Positions 37,584-47,679 are shown, numbered from the stretch's first letter. The stretch: 64,000 nucleotides of DNA from Colwellia echini (GCF_002843355.2 NZ_PJAI02000006.1:124001-188000); one strand, 5' to 3'. The notes: generated by a model not told the origin, from the sequence alone. Numbers and translations are program-made.

Positions 37584-40049
37584 TCAAATTTTCCAAATTT
37601 CATCACGATACTGGCTAATGGTATTGTCACTTGAAAACACGCCACTGGCGGCGGTATTTAAAATGCTAATTTTGGTCCATAGCGTTTGGTCTTGATAAAT
37701 ATTATCCACTTCTCTTTGCGCTTTTAGGTAGCTATCAAAGTCATGTGCGGTTAACCACATATCTTGTGGATCACGAATAGTTTTTATAATTGAGTCAAAA
37801 ATACCAGGTTCAAATAAATTAAAGTGCCCACTTTCAAGTAAGTGCATTACAGCAGTTAATGTTTTAGAGTTGGCAATAATATCGTTGGGTTGGTAGTTTT
37901 CACGAATGGTCGATATTTCATGTGCTTGTGCGCCAAATAAGAAAAAGTTTTTAGCGCCAACAGCGTCTCTAATTTCAATGTTAGCACCGTCTAATGTGCC
38001 TATGGTTAGTGCACCGTTCATCATGAATTTCATGTTACCTGTGCCTGAGGCTTCTTTACCTGCAGTAGATATTTGCTCGGATAAGTCTGTGGCAGGGCAA
38101 ATAACTTCCATCGCCGAAACATTGTAATTAGGAATAAAAGCAACCTTGAGAAACGGCGCTGCTTTGGGATCTAAGTTAATGGTATCAGCAACGTTATTTA
38201 TGAGTTTAATAATTTGTTTTGCCATCACATAACCGGGGGCCGCTTTACCGCCAATTAATACACAACGCGGGGTAATATTTGCAGTATCACCTTTACGAAT
38301 ACGATCATATAAACTAATAACATGTAATATGTTGAGTAATTGACGTTTGTATTCATGAATGCGTTTTACTTGTACGTCAAACATCATATTTATGTCAAAT
38401 TTAACGCCCGTTGTTCGTTCAACAAGATCAGCTAATACTTGTTTGTTTGCTTTTTTACTGGTTTGCCATTGTTGCTGGAATGCTTTGTCTTCTGCAAATT
38501 TTTTAATTTGGGCAATATCTGCGAAATCGGCAACCCAGCTTTTACCTATTTTGCTAGTGATAATCTCGCTTAGGCTAGTGTTGCAATGTGATAACCAACG
38601 ACGTGGAGTTACACCATTGGTTTTATTATTGAATTTTTCAGGCCATAACTGATAAAAATTGTTAAACAATCCCGCTTTTAATAACTCGGTATGTAAGGCG
38701 GCAACGCCATTTACTGAAAAGCTACCGACAATAGCAAGGTGTGCCATTCTTATTTGTGGTCCATGACCTTCTTCAATAATTGAAAGATCTTGTTGTTTTT
38801 GACAATCGCCAGGCCAAGCAACGGCAACTTGACGAAGAAAGCGTGCATTAATTTCATAAATAATTTCTAAAATACGCGGCAGTAACTTTTCAAATAATCT
38901 TACTGGCCATCTTTCTAATGCTTCTGGCAATAATGTATGGTTAGTATAAGCCATGGTTTGCGTGGTGATATTCCATGCAGCATCCCACGACATGTGATAA
39001 TCATCCATTAAAAGTCGCATCAATTCTGCAACGGCAATACTTGGGTGAGTATCATTTAATTGAAAGGCATTTAACTCCACAAATTTATCAAAACTATTAC
39101 CGTGAGTTTCGAGATAGCCATTAATGGTATCTTGTAGTGAAGCTGAGCTTAAAAAGTACTGTTGACGTAAGCGCAGTTCTTTACCGTTTTCGCTGCTGTC
39201 ATTGGGATACAATACCATGGTAATTTGTTCGGCAAGGTTCTTTCGGGCTACTGATTCAGTATAACTACCAGCGTTAAATTCTTCTAAATTAAACTCGTCA
39301 GTTGCCTCAGATTTCCATAATCTTAAGGTATTAACTATGCCATTTTGGTAGCCAGGAATAGGCATGTCGTAAGGTACGGCTAAAACATCTTGGGTATTAT
39401 TCCATTGTCGATATTGCTCGCCATTACGTTTATTAATAACGTCAACTCTACCAAAGAACTTAACGCGTACTGTTTTTTCTGGTGCGGCTATTTCCCATGG
39501 ATTGCCATGGCGAAGCCAGTTGTCAGGGTGTTCAATTTGGTTACCATTTTTAATTTGTTGATTAAACATGCCGTATTCGTAACGAATACCGTAACCAATA
39601 ACCGATAAGGCTAAGCTGGCACAACTATCTAAAAAACAAGCGGCTAACCGGCCTAAGCCGCCATTGCCTAATCCTGCGTCATGCTCTGATTGTTCAACGT
39701 CTTCTAATGCACAGCAATAACCTTGCAACGCATCACGAACTGTTTCGTTTAAATCCAAATTTAATACGGCGTTGTTAAGAGCCCTGCCCATTAAGAACTC
39801 TAATGAAATATAAGCAACTCTACGTTGACTACCGCGTGATTCACGAGTTTTTCGCCATTGTGCAACTAATCGGTCACGAATTGTGATTGCTAGTGCGTTA
39901 TAAAGATATATATGAGATTCCTGTACTTTGTCTCGACCTAATGAAAAATGAAAATGTCGTGCTAGATCTTCTGCGAAGGTATGCTCATTCATTAAAACAC
40001 TGTTATCAGAGGTAGTAATTTCGCAGAAATCTTTATCTTTATTTATCAA
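37584..40049 (-). CDS. glgP: Glycogen/maltodextrin phosphorylase
   Basis: An 821-residue GT35 phosphorylase that releases glucose-1-phosphate from alpha-1,4-glucan ends. The PLP site reads EASGTGNMKFMMNGALTIGTLDGANIEI, with the cofactor lysine in GNMKF. The N-terminal VAYISLEFLMGRAL and GNGGLGRLAACFLDS segments are family hallmarks. The start appears to be TTG at 40049, which has AGGA 8 nt upstream. The first in-frame ATG (39992) lacks a Shine-Dalgarno sequence and would trim 19 residues. It is the second gene of the run, 79 bp behind glgX. GlgP shortens branches and GlgX removes the stubs, so the cluster carries both synthesis and breakdown. Confidence 0.94.
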   Translation of the reverse strand: MINKDKDFCEITTSDNSVLMNEHTFAEDLARHFHFSLGRDKVQESHIYLYNALAITIRDRLVAQWRKTRESRGSQRRVAYISLEFLMGRALNNAVLNLDLNETVRDALQGYCCALEDVEQSEHDAGLGNGGLGRLAACFLDSCASLALSVIGYGIRYEYGMFNQQIKNGNQIEHPDNWLRHGNPWEIAAPEKTVRVKFFGRVDVINKRNGEQYRQWNNTQDVLAVPYDMPIPGYQNGIVNTLRLWKSEATDEFNLEEFNAGSYTESVARKNLAEQITMVLYPNDSSENGKELRLRQQYFLSSASLQDTINGYLETHGNSFDKFVELNAFQLNDTHPSIAVAELMRLLMDDYHMSWDAAWNITTQTMAYTNHTLLPEALERWPVRLFEKLLPRILEIIYEINARFLRQVAVAWPGDCQKQQDLSIIEEGHGPQIRMAHLAIVGSFSVNGVAALHTELLKAGLFNNFYQLWPEKFNNKTNGVTPRRWLSHCNTSLSEIITSKIGKSWVADFADIAQIKKFAEDKAFQQQWQTSKKANKQVLADLVERTTGVKFDINMMFDVQVKRIHEYKRQLLNILHVISLYDRIRKGDTANITPRCVLIGGKAAPGYVMAKQIIKLINNVADTINLDPKAAPFLKVAFIPNYNVSAMEVICPATDLSEQISTAGKEASGTGNMKFMMNGALTIGTLDGANIEIRDAVGAKNFFLFGAQAHEISTIRENYQPNDIIANSKTLTAVMHLLESGHFNLFEPGIFDSIIKTIRDPQDMWLTAHDFDSYLKAQREVDNIYQDQTLWTKISILNTAASGVFSSDNTISQYRDEIWKI

Positions 40050-40128
40050 GCGGAATGTCCTGTTTTGCTGTTATCTATTTGTTATAGATTTTGTTATTAA
40101 TATACTTAAACTTTACTTTAGCGCTTAT

Positions 40129-42213
40129 TTATACACTGTCACTGAGCAACACTATAGTTGAAAATGGCATAATGGTAATAATACGCTCGGCAGGTATATT
40201 ACGTACCTCTTCGTGTTCAGTATCCGTTGATGTGTCAACCATTACTTGCCAATGATTTATGTTAGTTATTTCAGGTAATTGAAATTCAATTATTTCTTCA
40301 CCGGCATGAAATATACATAATAACATTGGCGTATTTGGCATTTTTTCTTCGAGTAAATAACCCAAGGTTGCACCGTGATGCGAATGCCATTGATCTTTTT
40401 GCATTTCAAAGCCTGACGGGTGAAACCAAGTAATATCTACCGTTGATTTTTTATCTTCTTTATGGATAAAACGATCATGACTCAACATAGGCAGTTTCTT
40501 GCGTAGAGCAGTTAAACTAGCTGTAAATAATTTGAGCTCGTGTGCATATAATGCGTTTTCATCCCAGCTTAACCAATTTAATTCATTGTCTTGGCAATAA
40601 GCATTATTGTTACCTTTTTGGCTGCGTCCTATTTCATCACCAGCGAGGAGCATAGGTACGCCTTGAGAAAGCATTAAGGTGGCTAACATGTTTTTTATTT
40701 GGCGCAAACGTACGGCTAAAATAACGGCGTCGGTGGTTTCACCTTCTACTCCGTAATTGCGGGCAAAATTATCTGAATGGCCATCTCGGTTATTTTCGCC
40801 ATTGGCTTCATTATGACGCTCTTGATAACTAACTAAGTCATACAAGGTGTTGCCATCATGACTGGTTAAAAAGTTAATGCTAGCAAAAGGCTGACGTCCG
40901 CTGTGTTCAAAAATATCACTTGAGCCGTGAATTCTTCGAGCAAACTCAGGTAATAAACCTTTATCGCCTCGCCAATAACGGCGCATAGTATCTCTGTATC
41001 TATCATTCCATTCAGACCAAGGCGATGGAAAACCGCCGAGTTGATAACCGCCAGGACCAATATCCCAAGGCTCAGCAATGAGTTTTACACTATTAAGAAT
41101 AGGGTCTTGTAAAATAGCGTCTAAGAAACCATTACTTTTATCAAAGCCTTGTACTTCTCGGCCTAATATAGTGGCTAAATCAAATCTAAAACCATCAACC
41201 CCCATTACTTGAACCCAGTAACGTAAACTGTCCATTACCATTTGCATTACGCGAGGGTGACTAATATTTATGGTGTTACCACAACCTGTATCATTAATAT
41301 AATATCGAGGCTCAGAAGGGTTTAAGCGATAGTAAGAGCTGTTGTCTATACCTCTAAAACTGAGGGTTGGACCTAAACGATTACCCTCACAAGTATGGTT
41401 GTATACCACGTCAATGATCACTTCAAAACCAGCTTGATGAAGTTCATCAACCATGCGCTGAAAATCACTGATTTGGTTTTGGTTTAAGTAGTCTTGATGA
41501 GGCACGAAAAATGATAGAGTATTGTAACCCCAATAATTAGTGAGCTTTTTATCAGTTAAAAAGGCCTCAGAAATAAATTGCTGTACCGGTAATAATTCAA
41601 TAGTTGTAATACCAATAGCACGATAATGGGCAATCATTTCTGGGTGACTTAAACCTAGAAAAGAGCCACGTAATTGCGCTGGTACTTTTGGGTTAAGTTC
41701 GGTTAAGCCTTTTACATGACCTTCATAAATAACGGTGTTTTGCCAAGGGATTGGATTGCGTGGCATAACAGGTGCAGAAGGATCTGTGACCACAGCCTTT
41801 AGCATAATATCGGCATTGTCTCGTGCATCGAAAGAGAGATCTTGTTTTGGGTCGTGCACATTGTAAGCAAAATGGCGTTCGTTCCAGGAAAACTTGCCTG
41901 TTAGTACTTTTGCATAAGGGTCGAGTAATAGTTTATGGTGATTAAAACGATGGCCGTATTCAGGACTATAAGGTCCATACACTCGGTAACCATATACTAA
42001 GCCTGCTTTAGCGCCTTTAAGGGAGCCATGCCAAATATTATGTTCACACTGCGGTAAGGCAATACGTTCTAATTCTTGATAACCTTGCTCGTCAAAAATA
42101 CATAACTCAATTTTTTCAGCGTTTGCTGAAAATATAGAAAAATTAACTGCTGAATCAGTAACGGTTGCGCCTAGCGGATAAGCCTTTCCAGGCTCCATTT
42201 TATATTGATTCAT
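40129..42213 (-). CDS. glgX: Glycogen debranching enzyme GlgX
   Basis: A 694-residue GH13 isoamylase-type enzyme that hydrolyses alpha-1,6 bonds in phosphorylase limit dextrin. The N-terminal CBM48 domain (about 8-110) starts MEPGKAYPLGATV. The catalytic residues are D345 in DGFRFDLATILGRE, E381 in AEPWDIGPGGYQLG and D453 in LTSHDGNTLYD. The calcium/substrate motif VYNHTCEGN is also present. Size and motifs match GlgX. GGAGA precedes the ATG at 42213. It heads the glgX-glgP-glgC-glgB-pgm-glgA run. The 401-bp gap upstream probably contains the operon promoter, though no clear hexamers were identified. Confidence 0.95.
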   Translation of the reverse strand: MNQYKMEPGKAYPLGATVTDSAVNFSIFSANAEKIELCIFDEQGYQELERIALPQCEHNIWHGSLKGAKAGLVYGYRVYGPYSPEYGHRFNHHKLLLDPYAKVLTGKFSWNERHFAYNVHDPKQDLSFDARDNADIMLKAVVTDPSAPVMPRNPIPWQNTVIYEGHVKGLTELNPKVPAQLRGSFLGLSHPEMIAHYRAIGITTIELLPVQQFISEAFLTDKKLTNYWGYNTLSFFVPHQDYLNQNQISDFQRMVDELHQAGFEVIIDVVYNHTCEGNRLGPTLSFRGIDNSSYYRLNPSEPRYYINDTGCGNTINISHPRVMQMVMDSLRYWVQVMGVDGFRFDLATILGREVQGFDKSNGFLDAILQDPILNSVKLIAEPWDIGPGGYQLGGFPSPWSEWNDRYRDTMRRYWRGDKGLLPEFARRIHGSSDIFEHSGRQPFASINFLTSHDGNTLYDLVSYQERHNEANGENNRDGHSDNFARNYGVEGETTDAVILAVRLRQIKNMLATLMLSQGVPMLLAGDEIGRSQKGNNNAYCQDNELNWLSWDENALYAHELKLFTASLTALRKKLPMLSHDRFIHKEDKKSTVDITWFHPSGFEMQKDQWHSHHGATLGYLLEEKMPNTPMLLCIFHAGEEIIEFQLPEITNINHWQVMVDTSTDTEHEEVRNIPAERIITIMPFSTIVLLSDSV

Positions 42214-42305
42214 GTTTCTCCAGTAACGTAAAGTTGATGATTTTTGCTTAGCATTATCCGCTAGTATTCACGCAGAATATCACCTTGCTGAAAGCTATCT
42301 AACCT

Positions 42306-42350
42306 AGTTCGGGATAATTAAGGTTTTTAGCATTTTGTTTATCCCAAACT
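42306..42350. repeat. Inverted repeat upstream of glgX
   Basis: AGTTCGGGATAA and TTATCCCAAACT pair over 12 bp with one mismatch around a 21-nt loop. It lies about 93 bp upstream of the glgX start and 265 bp behind the CBM48 gene. No T-run follows, so an operator or an RNA stem is as likely as a terminator. The rest of 42214-42614 shows nothing that I can name. Confidence 0.5.
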
Positions 42351-42614
42351 CAAGTTATCTATAAAAACACTTTTATACCTTTTATACAAAGTAAAACAAT
42401 AAAAAGTAAACTGCAATTAAAGAATTATCTTTTTGTTTTTATTAATGAAAAAAGTATTTTAAATTTTGGCCGTACGAAACCCATTAACTAACCGTTTGCA
42501 CATTTATAATGTAATCAATACATTAAGAAACTCATAAAACAGCATGTTAAGCTAGTATTTCGCCGGCGTAGTTTAAGCTCATGATTTAGCTTTTAACTTA
42601 TTTTCAGATAATAT

Positions 42615-42911
42615 TTATGGTGTTGTTTGCACAACACTGTTTTCGCTACCAAATTCATTAGGTAAATATTGATCTGCTTTATCATCATTTTCCCACTCAG
42701 AGTTATTTAAAAGGTAGCGAAAATGAAAAGCTTCACCTTTGGGTAATCTAACTTTGGTTTTAAAAGTCTGCGTTTTTTTATTGTATTTCATTTCGACAGC
42801 TTGCCAGTCATTAAAATCAGCAACGAGAGCTGCGTTTGTGACATCGCCGCGGTTAAATTCAAAAGTTACTTCAGCTTCATCTTTTGTCTTAAAAAACTTT
42901 TTTGTTAGCAT
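42615..42911 (-). CDS. Stand-alone CBM48 (AMPK-beta/isoamylase early-set) glycogen-binding protein
   Basis: A 98-residue protein made of a single early-set/CBM48 fold and nothing else: VTFEFNRGDVTNAALVADFNDWQAVEMKY, then VRLPKGEAFHFRYLLNNSEWENDDKAD. The tryptophan in FNDW and the basic and aromatic residues after it are the glucan-contact positions in AMPK-beta and branching-enzyme domains. There is no signal peptide, so it is cytoplasmic. GGAGAG lies just before the ATG at 42911. It sits between glgX and the divergent malQ. A role as a glycogen-associated adaptor or regulator is inferred. It is not a fragment of glgX, which has its own intact CBM48 domain. Confidence 0.85.
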   Translation of the reverse strand: MLTKKFFKTKDEAEVTFEFNRGDVTNAALVADFNDWQAVEMKYNKKTQTFKTKVRLPKGEAFHFRYLLNNSEWENDDKADQYLPNEFGSENSVVQTTP

Positions 42912-43219
42912 TGTTACTCTCCATTAAGCAGGTACTAATAAATTACACAACCGTTGCTTGTTTTTAGTGCGCTTTGTTTAATTAAGCACCAGTAATGTGC
43001 ATCTTTGATGTAATAATCACCGATTTATATGTCGGTATTATGAAAAGAGCATAAATCGAGCCGAATATAATAAAGTACTAGCATTTTGTTAAAAGAATCA
43101 TCAAAGTAGTGTTAATATTTTCTTGGTAGTTTCGGTAATAAATTCGGATGTGTGTTGACTTAGCAATTGAAGAATTTAACTTTGTGATAACTTAATTTTA
43201 TAATCGATAGGGAATTAAA
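42912..43219. promoter_or_regulatory. Divergent intergenic region between the CBM48 gene and malQ
   Basis: 308 bp between two divergent starts that must carry both promoters. TTGACT at 43155-43160 is a good -35 for malQ, but the spaced -10 (TAACTT near 43177) is weak. No MalT box (GGGGA/GGAKGA type), CRP site or other operator could be recognised with confidence. Confidence 0.35.
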
Positions 43220-45553
43220 ATGGATCTGATTGGGCAATTAGCCGATATCGTGGGTTTTCATCCAAGTTATACTGGTACCTTTGGCGATAAGGTTTTTGCA
43301 ACCGATGAAGCTAAACAGGCACTACTAGAAGCAATGGGATTCGAATTAGATGAACAATCATTAATTGAATCAATTGCTTATTTAAATCAAAGACGGTGGA
43401 CTACTATATTGCCAGTAGTTTATATAGCTAAACTCGAAGAGCAACAACATGCTATTACCGTCAGTTTACCTAACATTGAAGGCTTAGTACTTCATTGGCA
43501 GATAACAGTTGAAGAAACGAATGAAGTCATCAATAGTTGCTCTGATAAATCATTATTAACAGGCACGGTTAAGGTGAGTGATTTAGCTATTATTGCCGAG
43601 AAAACTATTGGCGAAATACGCTACTGTCAGTACCTGTTAAATTTACCGACACTTTTTCAAGGTTATCATCAATTAACCGTAAAATATTCTCAAGATGATG
43701 TTAACGCAAGTCATTCTTTCGAAGAACAATCAGCCCGTTGTCCACTAATTTACGCACCTAAAACTTGTTATTCAGCACAAGATGCCTCAGCCAACAAAAT
43801 GTGGGGTTACACAGCACAATTATATTCATTACGTAGTAACGATAATTGGGGGATGGGAGATTTTGGCGATTTAAGCAAGCTTGTTGATATTTCAGCACAG
43901 CAGCAGGCCGCAACTATTGGTTTAAACCCGCTGCATCCGCTTTATGTTAATAACCCATCTCACCGTAGTCCTTATTCCCCATCAACGCGTTGTTTTATCA
44001 ACCCTATTTATATAGATGTTACTCAAATAGCTAATTTTGAACATTGTCAGTTGGCGCAGCAACAATATAATAGTACGGCATTTCAGCATAGCCTTGCTGA
44101 GGCTAAAGGTGCTACCTTGGTAGATTACCCAAAGGTAGCAAAACTTAAATACCAAATAGTCGAATTATTATTTGCAGACTTTTGTTTAAATGTTACTGAC
44201 TGCTGGGAAAAAAGTGTTAATAAAGCTGACACTTATGCAGAAAAAATCAGTCACGCAAAAAATAGTGTGCATTTAGCTAAAAGTACTGATGAGCAAAACT
44301 TATACCGCTGTATGGCTGAAAACTTTGAGGCTTTTAAAGCTGAGCAAGGTAATGATTTACAACAGTTTGCCACTTTTGATGCCTTGTACGAGCATTTTCA
44401 AGTAAATAATGATAATTCATTTGGTTGGCAAGATTGGCCACTCGACTTTCAAAATCCCCTCAGCGAAGCGGTACGTGAATTTCAATTAACTCACGCCACA
44501 CGTATTGATTACTTTTGTTTTTTACAATGGATTGCCGCGCAACAATTATCGGCTATTAAAAAGCAAACTGGTGAGCAAAATATGGCAATAGGGCTTTATC
44601 TTGATTTAGCCGTTGGCTGTGATGGCTCAGGTTTTGATGTCTGGTCTGATCAAGCTGTTTATGTAGCGGGAGCGTCAATTGGTGCGCCACCTGATGATAT
44701 GAACGCCCTTGGGCAAAACTGGGGGTTAACGCCAATTAACCCTGTAGCATTACAAGAGCAAGGTTATCAACCTCTGGTTAAAGCACTGCGCAGTAGCATG
44801 CAATATGCAGGCGCTTTACGTATTGATCATATTTTAGGTTTAATGCGTCAATATTGGGTAGCCCCAGGTATGGGAGCCGATGAAGGTGTTTACATTAGTT
44901 TTCCGTGGGATGATATTTTACGCATCATTGCGTTAGAATCTCGTCGTAATAACTGTGTAGTTATTGGAGAAGATTTAGGTAACGTACCTGACGGTTTTAG
45001 TGAAACCATTCAAAATGCAGGCTTGTTATCATTCAAAGTATTATTTTTTGAACGCTGGGATTCTGGTTTATTTAAACGCCCCGATAACTTCCCAGAGCAA
45101 TCTATTGTTACCATTGCTACTCATGATACCGCAACCCTAACCGGTTGGTGGCAAGGACGAGATTTAGAATGGCGTGAGCAACTTGATCTTTATCCTAATG
45201 AAACCGCAGGGCAAGCAGACCGAGATTCGCGAGTAGGGGAGCGTAAAAACCTGATTGCGGCGTTAAATGATTTACATGTTATTGATATGAATAAAGCGCC
45301 ACAGTTAATTCCCGCGGTGATGAATACTGAATTAAGTATGGCTGTGCAAAAGTATTTAGCGATGTCGCCAAGCCATTTACAGCTTATTCCGATAGAAGAT
45401 ATGTTAGAAATCGCCGAGCAAGTGAATATTCCAGGTACTATTGACGAGCATCCTAATTGGTTGCAAAAATTACCTGTGTTGTTAGAAGACTTTTGGCAAA
45501 CCGATTCAATGACAGATATTGTTAACGCAATAAATGCTATTAGACCTAAGTAA
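43220..45553 (+). CDS. malQ: 4-alpha-glucanotransferase (amylomaltase) MalQ
   Basis: A 777-residue GH77 enzyme that transfers alpha-1,4-glucan segments between maltodextrins and frees glucose. The family motifs are present: LYSLRSNDNWGMGDFGDL, NPLHPLY near the substrate site, LYLDLAVGCDGSGFDVWSDQ, the catalytic-Asp segment ALRIDHILGLMRQYW and the EDLGNVPDG acid/base segment. The extra N-terminal domain of about 150 residues is the MalQ type of enterobacteria rather than the shorter Thermus type. AGGGAA lies just before the ATG at 43220. It is divergent from the glycogen operon. In glycogen breakdown it recycles short oligosaccharides released by GlgX and GlgP. It is monocistronic, with a perfect stem-loop behind it. 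Confidence 0.95.
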   Translation: MDLIGQLADIVGFHPSYTGTFGDKVFATDEAKQALLEAMGFELDEQSLIESIAYLNQRRWTTILPVVYIAKLEEQQHAITVSLPNIEGLVLHWQITVEETNEVINSCSDKSLLTGTVKVSDLAIIAEKTIGEIRYCQYLLNLPTLFQGYHQLTVKYSQDDVNASHSFEEQSARCPLIYAPKTCYSAQDASANKMWGYTAQLYSLRSNDNWGMGDFGDLSKLVDISAQQQAATIGLNPLHPLYVNNPSHRSPYSPSTRCFINPIYIDVTQIANFEHCQLAQQQYNSTAFQHSLAEAKGATLVDYPKVAKLKYQIVELLFADFCLNVTDCWEKSVNKADTYAEKISHAKNSVHLAKSTDEQNLYRCMAENFEAFKAEQGNDLQQFATFDALYEHFQVNNDNSFGWQDWPLDFQNPLSEAVREFQLTHATRIDYFCFLQWIAAQQLSAIKKQTGEQNMAIGLYLDLAVGCDGSGFDVWSDQAVYVAGASIGAPPDDMNALGQNWGLTPINPVALQEQGYQPLVKALRSSMQYAGALRIDHILGLMRQYWVAPGMGADEGVYISFPWDDILRIIALESRRNNCVVIGEDLGNVPDGFSETIQNAGLLSFKVLFFERWDSGLFKRPDNFPEQSIVTIATHDTATLTGWWQGRDLEWREQLDLYPNETAGQADRDSRVGERKNLIAALNDLHVIDMNKAPQLIPAVMNTELSMAVQKYLAMSPSHLQLIPIEDMLEIAEQVNIPGTIDEHPNWLQKLPVLLEDFWQTDSMTDIVNAINAIRPK

Positions 45554-45605
45554 ATATTATTTACCTAGTATTTTTATTAAGTAACCTGAGCTCTGGTTAA
45601 GTAGT

Positions 45606-45630
45606 TAGCGGGTTATTCATTAACCCGCTA
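45606..45630. terminator. Stem-loop after malQ
   Basis: A perfect 10-bp stem, TAGCGGGTTA and TAACCCGCTA, with loop TTCAT, 53 bp beyond the malQ stop. The following T-run is missing, so it is a weak intrinsic terminator or an mRNA-protecting stem. Confidence 0.5.
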
Positions 45631-45684
45631 ATAGCGTACAATACTGAAAAAACGTAACAAATATTAACGTAACAAACATTGAAA

Positions 45685-46341
45685 ATGAAAAATCAATCTA
45701 ATAGTAACTTACTTAATCGCAATATACTGAATTCAAAAGCAAACTCACTCATCATTCTCGATTTCGAAACCACTGGATTATCACCAGACAATGGCGATAG
45801 AGCGATAGAAATAGGCGCAGTAAAACTTGAAAATGGCGTAGTAACCGATCGTTTTCAAGAGTTAATGTATCCGGGAAAACGGGTGAGTTCTTTTATTGAA
45901 GATTACACTGGCATCACTAATGCCATGTTAAGCACAGCCGCGCCATGTCATGAAGTAATGGCGCGTTTTAGTGACTTTATTCAAGGGCAAAACTTAGTTG
46001 CTCACAATGCCTCGTTTGATAAACGCTTTTTAGACAATGAGCTTAGGCGTATATCATCAAGCTACGACGGCCAATTCGCTTGTTCTGTATTACTGTCTCG
46101 CCGTATCAACCAAAATGCACCTAGCCATAGTTTATCAAACCTGATTCGATATAAAGGTATTCCTTCAACGGGCGGTTTTCATAGGGCGTTATTTGATGCT
46201 GAAATGACAGCTAAAGTATGGACAGCCATGCTAGATGATATTACTGAAAAAACAGGACTTGAAGAAGTACCGTTTGCGTTAATACAAAAGTTAACTAAAA
46301 CAACTAAAGCTAATGTTGCTAAGGTTTTAGCTAATTATTAA
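45685..46341 (+). CDS. DEDDh 3'-5' exonuclease (DNA polymerase III epsilon-like)
   Basis: A 218-residue protein with the DnaQ-family exonuclease signatures: ExoI LDFETTGLSPDNGDRAIEIGAV (catalytic Asp and Glu), ExoII LVAHNASFDKRFLDNEL and ExoIII HRALFDAEMT (His and Asp). These residues bind two metals that hydrolyse DNA or RNA from the 3' end. It is not DnaQ itself: it is shorter at the C terminus, diverges from the polymerase-binding tail, and stands alone. The ATG at 45685 is chosen over a TTG 6 nt upstream. Neither has a good Shine-Dalgarno sequence. It may belong to the RNase T/exonuclease X-like helpers. The substrate is not deducible. Confidence 0.88.
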   Translation: MKNQSNSNLLNRNILNSKANSLIILDFETTGLSPDNGDRAIEIGAVKLENGVVTDRFQELMYPGKRVSSFIEDYTGITNAMLSTAAPCHEVMARFSDFIQGQNLVAHNASFDKRFLDNELRRISSSYDGQFACSVLLSRRINQNAPSHSLSNLIRYKGIPSTGGFHRALFDAEMTAKVWTAMLDDITEKTGLEEVPFALIQKLTKTTKANVAKVLANY

Positions 46342-46581
46342 TTTCTATTTTTCCGGTACGAGTCCAATAGAAAAATTACCAACCTGATATCACCTCTATT
46401 TATAAAACTGAGCTAAATGTCTAATAAAAGGTCACTTTAAGTTGATGTTTAGCTAAGTATTTTGCAAACTGCGACAATTGGTCACAGGTGTTTTTCGTCA
46501 ATATTTTTTATAATAGCGAGATTATAAATTTATGTTTAACGTAAAACCCAACGAACTACTTACCGTAATGGAACTTAACCC

Positions 46582-47583
46582 ATGCTTAATAAACTTACCT
46601 TAGCGATAAAAACAGTGTCACCAGTAAAAATGGCAACAATTGCTTTAGCAACAATGATGCTTGTTACTGGTTGTGATTCAGATAGTTTGAGCGAAATAGC
46701 AAAAGAAATAGAAGACGAAATAAAAGGAAACACTCCTTTTACCCTTAATTTTGCCGCCAAAAGTGCAGGTGATTTGGTCGTTTGTAATAGTGTTTATGAT
46801 AACTTTGGTAGTGCAGATGACGGCTTAAATTCAATCTCAATTAGCGATTTACGTTTTTATATTAGTAACGTGAAGTTTTATGATGCAGACAACAAAGAGC
46901 TTACGATTGAGTTAGACGACAACGATTTTCAACGCAATAGCGATCAAGGTTTTGTTGGCTTAGTTGATTTAACGAGTAATACATCAGGAGCTTGTGCTGA
47001 TGAAGCCTTAGGTGGAACAGAGCGCACTAATGCCAGTATTAGCGGTACGTTAATCGCGGCTACCTTAGCTGATGGCACTGCAGCTAAAGTTAGTTTTGAT
47101 GTGGGTGTTCCACAAGCAGTAATGAAAGATGTTATTGCCACTAACAGCCAAGAAGATGCACCAACGCCATTAAATGAAATGTATTGGTCTTGGGCAAGTG
47201 GTTACCGTCATTTAGTAATGAACTTTACCATTGAAAATTCTGCTGAAGAAGCCGGTAAAGGTTTAGTACATATTGGTAGCCGTAACTGCGGCGGCGATGG
47301 TTTACTTGCCTTAGAAGAGAAAGATAGTTGTGATGAAGTGAACACACCTACAGTTAGCTTTACTAACTTTGATCTAGCTAACGATACTATTGTTCTTGAT
47401 ATTGATGAGTTATTGAAAAATGTGCAATTTTCTGCATCAGGAGGCGATGAAGTAGTACCAACGGTAGCGTGTCATTCAAGCCCTATGCAAGCAGATTGTG
47501 CCGCTATTTTTGAAAATATTGGTTTAGATATTACTGACGGTACTGCAGATGCAGATACCAATAGTGTATTTACGAAAGAGTAA
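46582..47583 (+). CDS. MbnP family copper-binding lipoprotein
   Basis: A 333-residue lipoprotein with lipobox LVTGC at C31. The body matches the MbnP family (the four-Cys member of the metallo-mystery pair): FTLNFAAKSAGDLVVC, SISDLRFYISNVKFY, a long beta-sandwich, and YWSWASGYRHLVMNF with W202 and W204. Cysteines at 68, 138, 236, 250, 297 and 306 are candidates for the family's disulfides. In the characterised methanotroph pair, MbnH oxidises a tryptophan of MbnP to kynurenine, which creates a copper site. Which Trp here would be used is inference. No methanobactin genes lie nearby, so the role is probably general copper handling. It is followed 96 bp later by the mbnH-like gene. Confidence 0.85.
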   Translation: MLNKLTLAIKTVSPVKMATIALATMMLVTGCDSDSLSEIAKEIEDEIKGNTPFTLNFAAKSAGDLVVCNSVYDNFGSADDGLNSISISDLRFYISNVKFYDADNKELTIELDDNDFQRNSDQGFVGLVDLTSNTSGACADEALGGTERTNASISGTLIAATLADGTAAKVSFDVGVPQAVMKDVIATNSQEDAPTPLNEMYWSWASGYRHLVMNFTIENSAEEAGKGLVHIGSRNCGGDGLLALEEKDSCDEVNTPTVSFTNFDLANDTIVLDIDELLKNVQFSASGGDEVVPTVACHSSPMQADCAAIFENIGLDITDGTADADTNSVFTKE

Positions 47584-47679
47584 ATAAGCGGCTTACTTTT
47601 TGTTAATACTTTAGTAAAGTAATTAGTAAAGAAATTCGCAAAAAACTCGTAAAGCAGCTCATAAAGCAAAGAGTAATAA

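Noticed and set aside
46509-46514. TATAAT box as the mbnP promoter
   Set aside because: No acceptable -35 hexamer at 16-18 bp and no extended -10. It is too weak to list as a feature.
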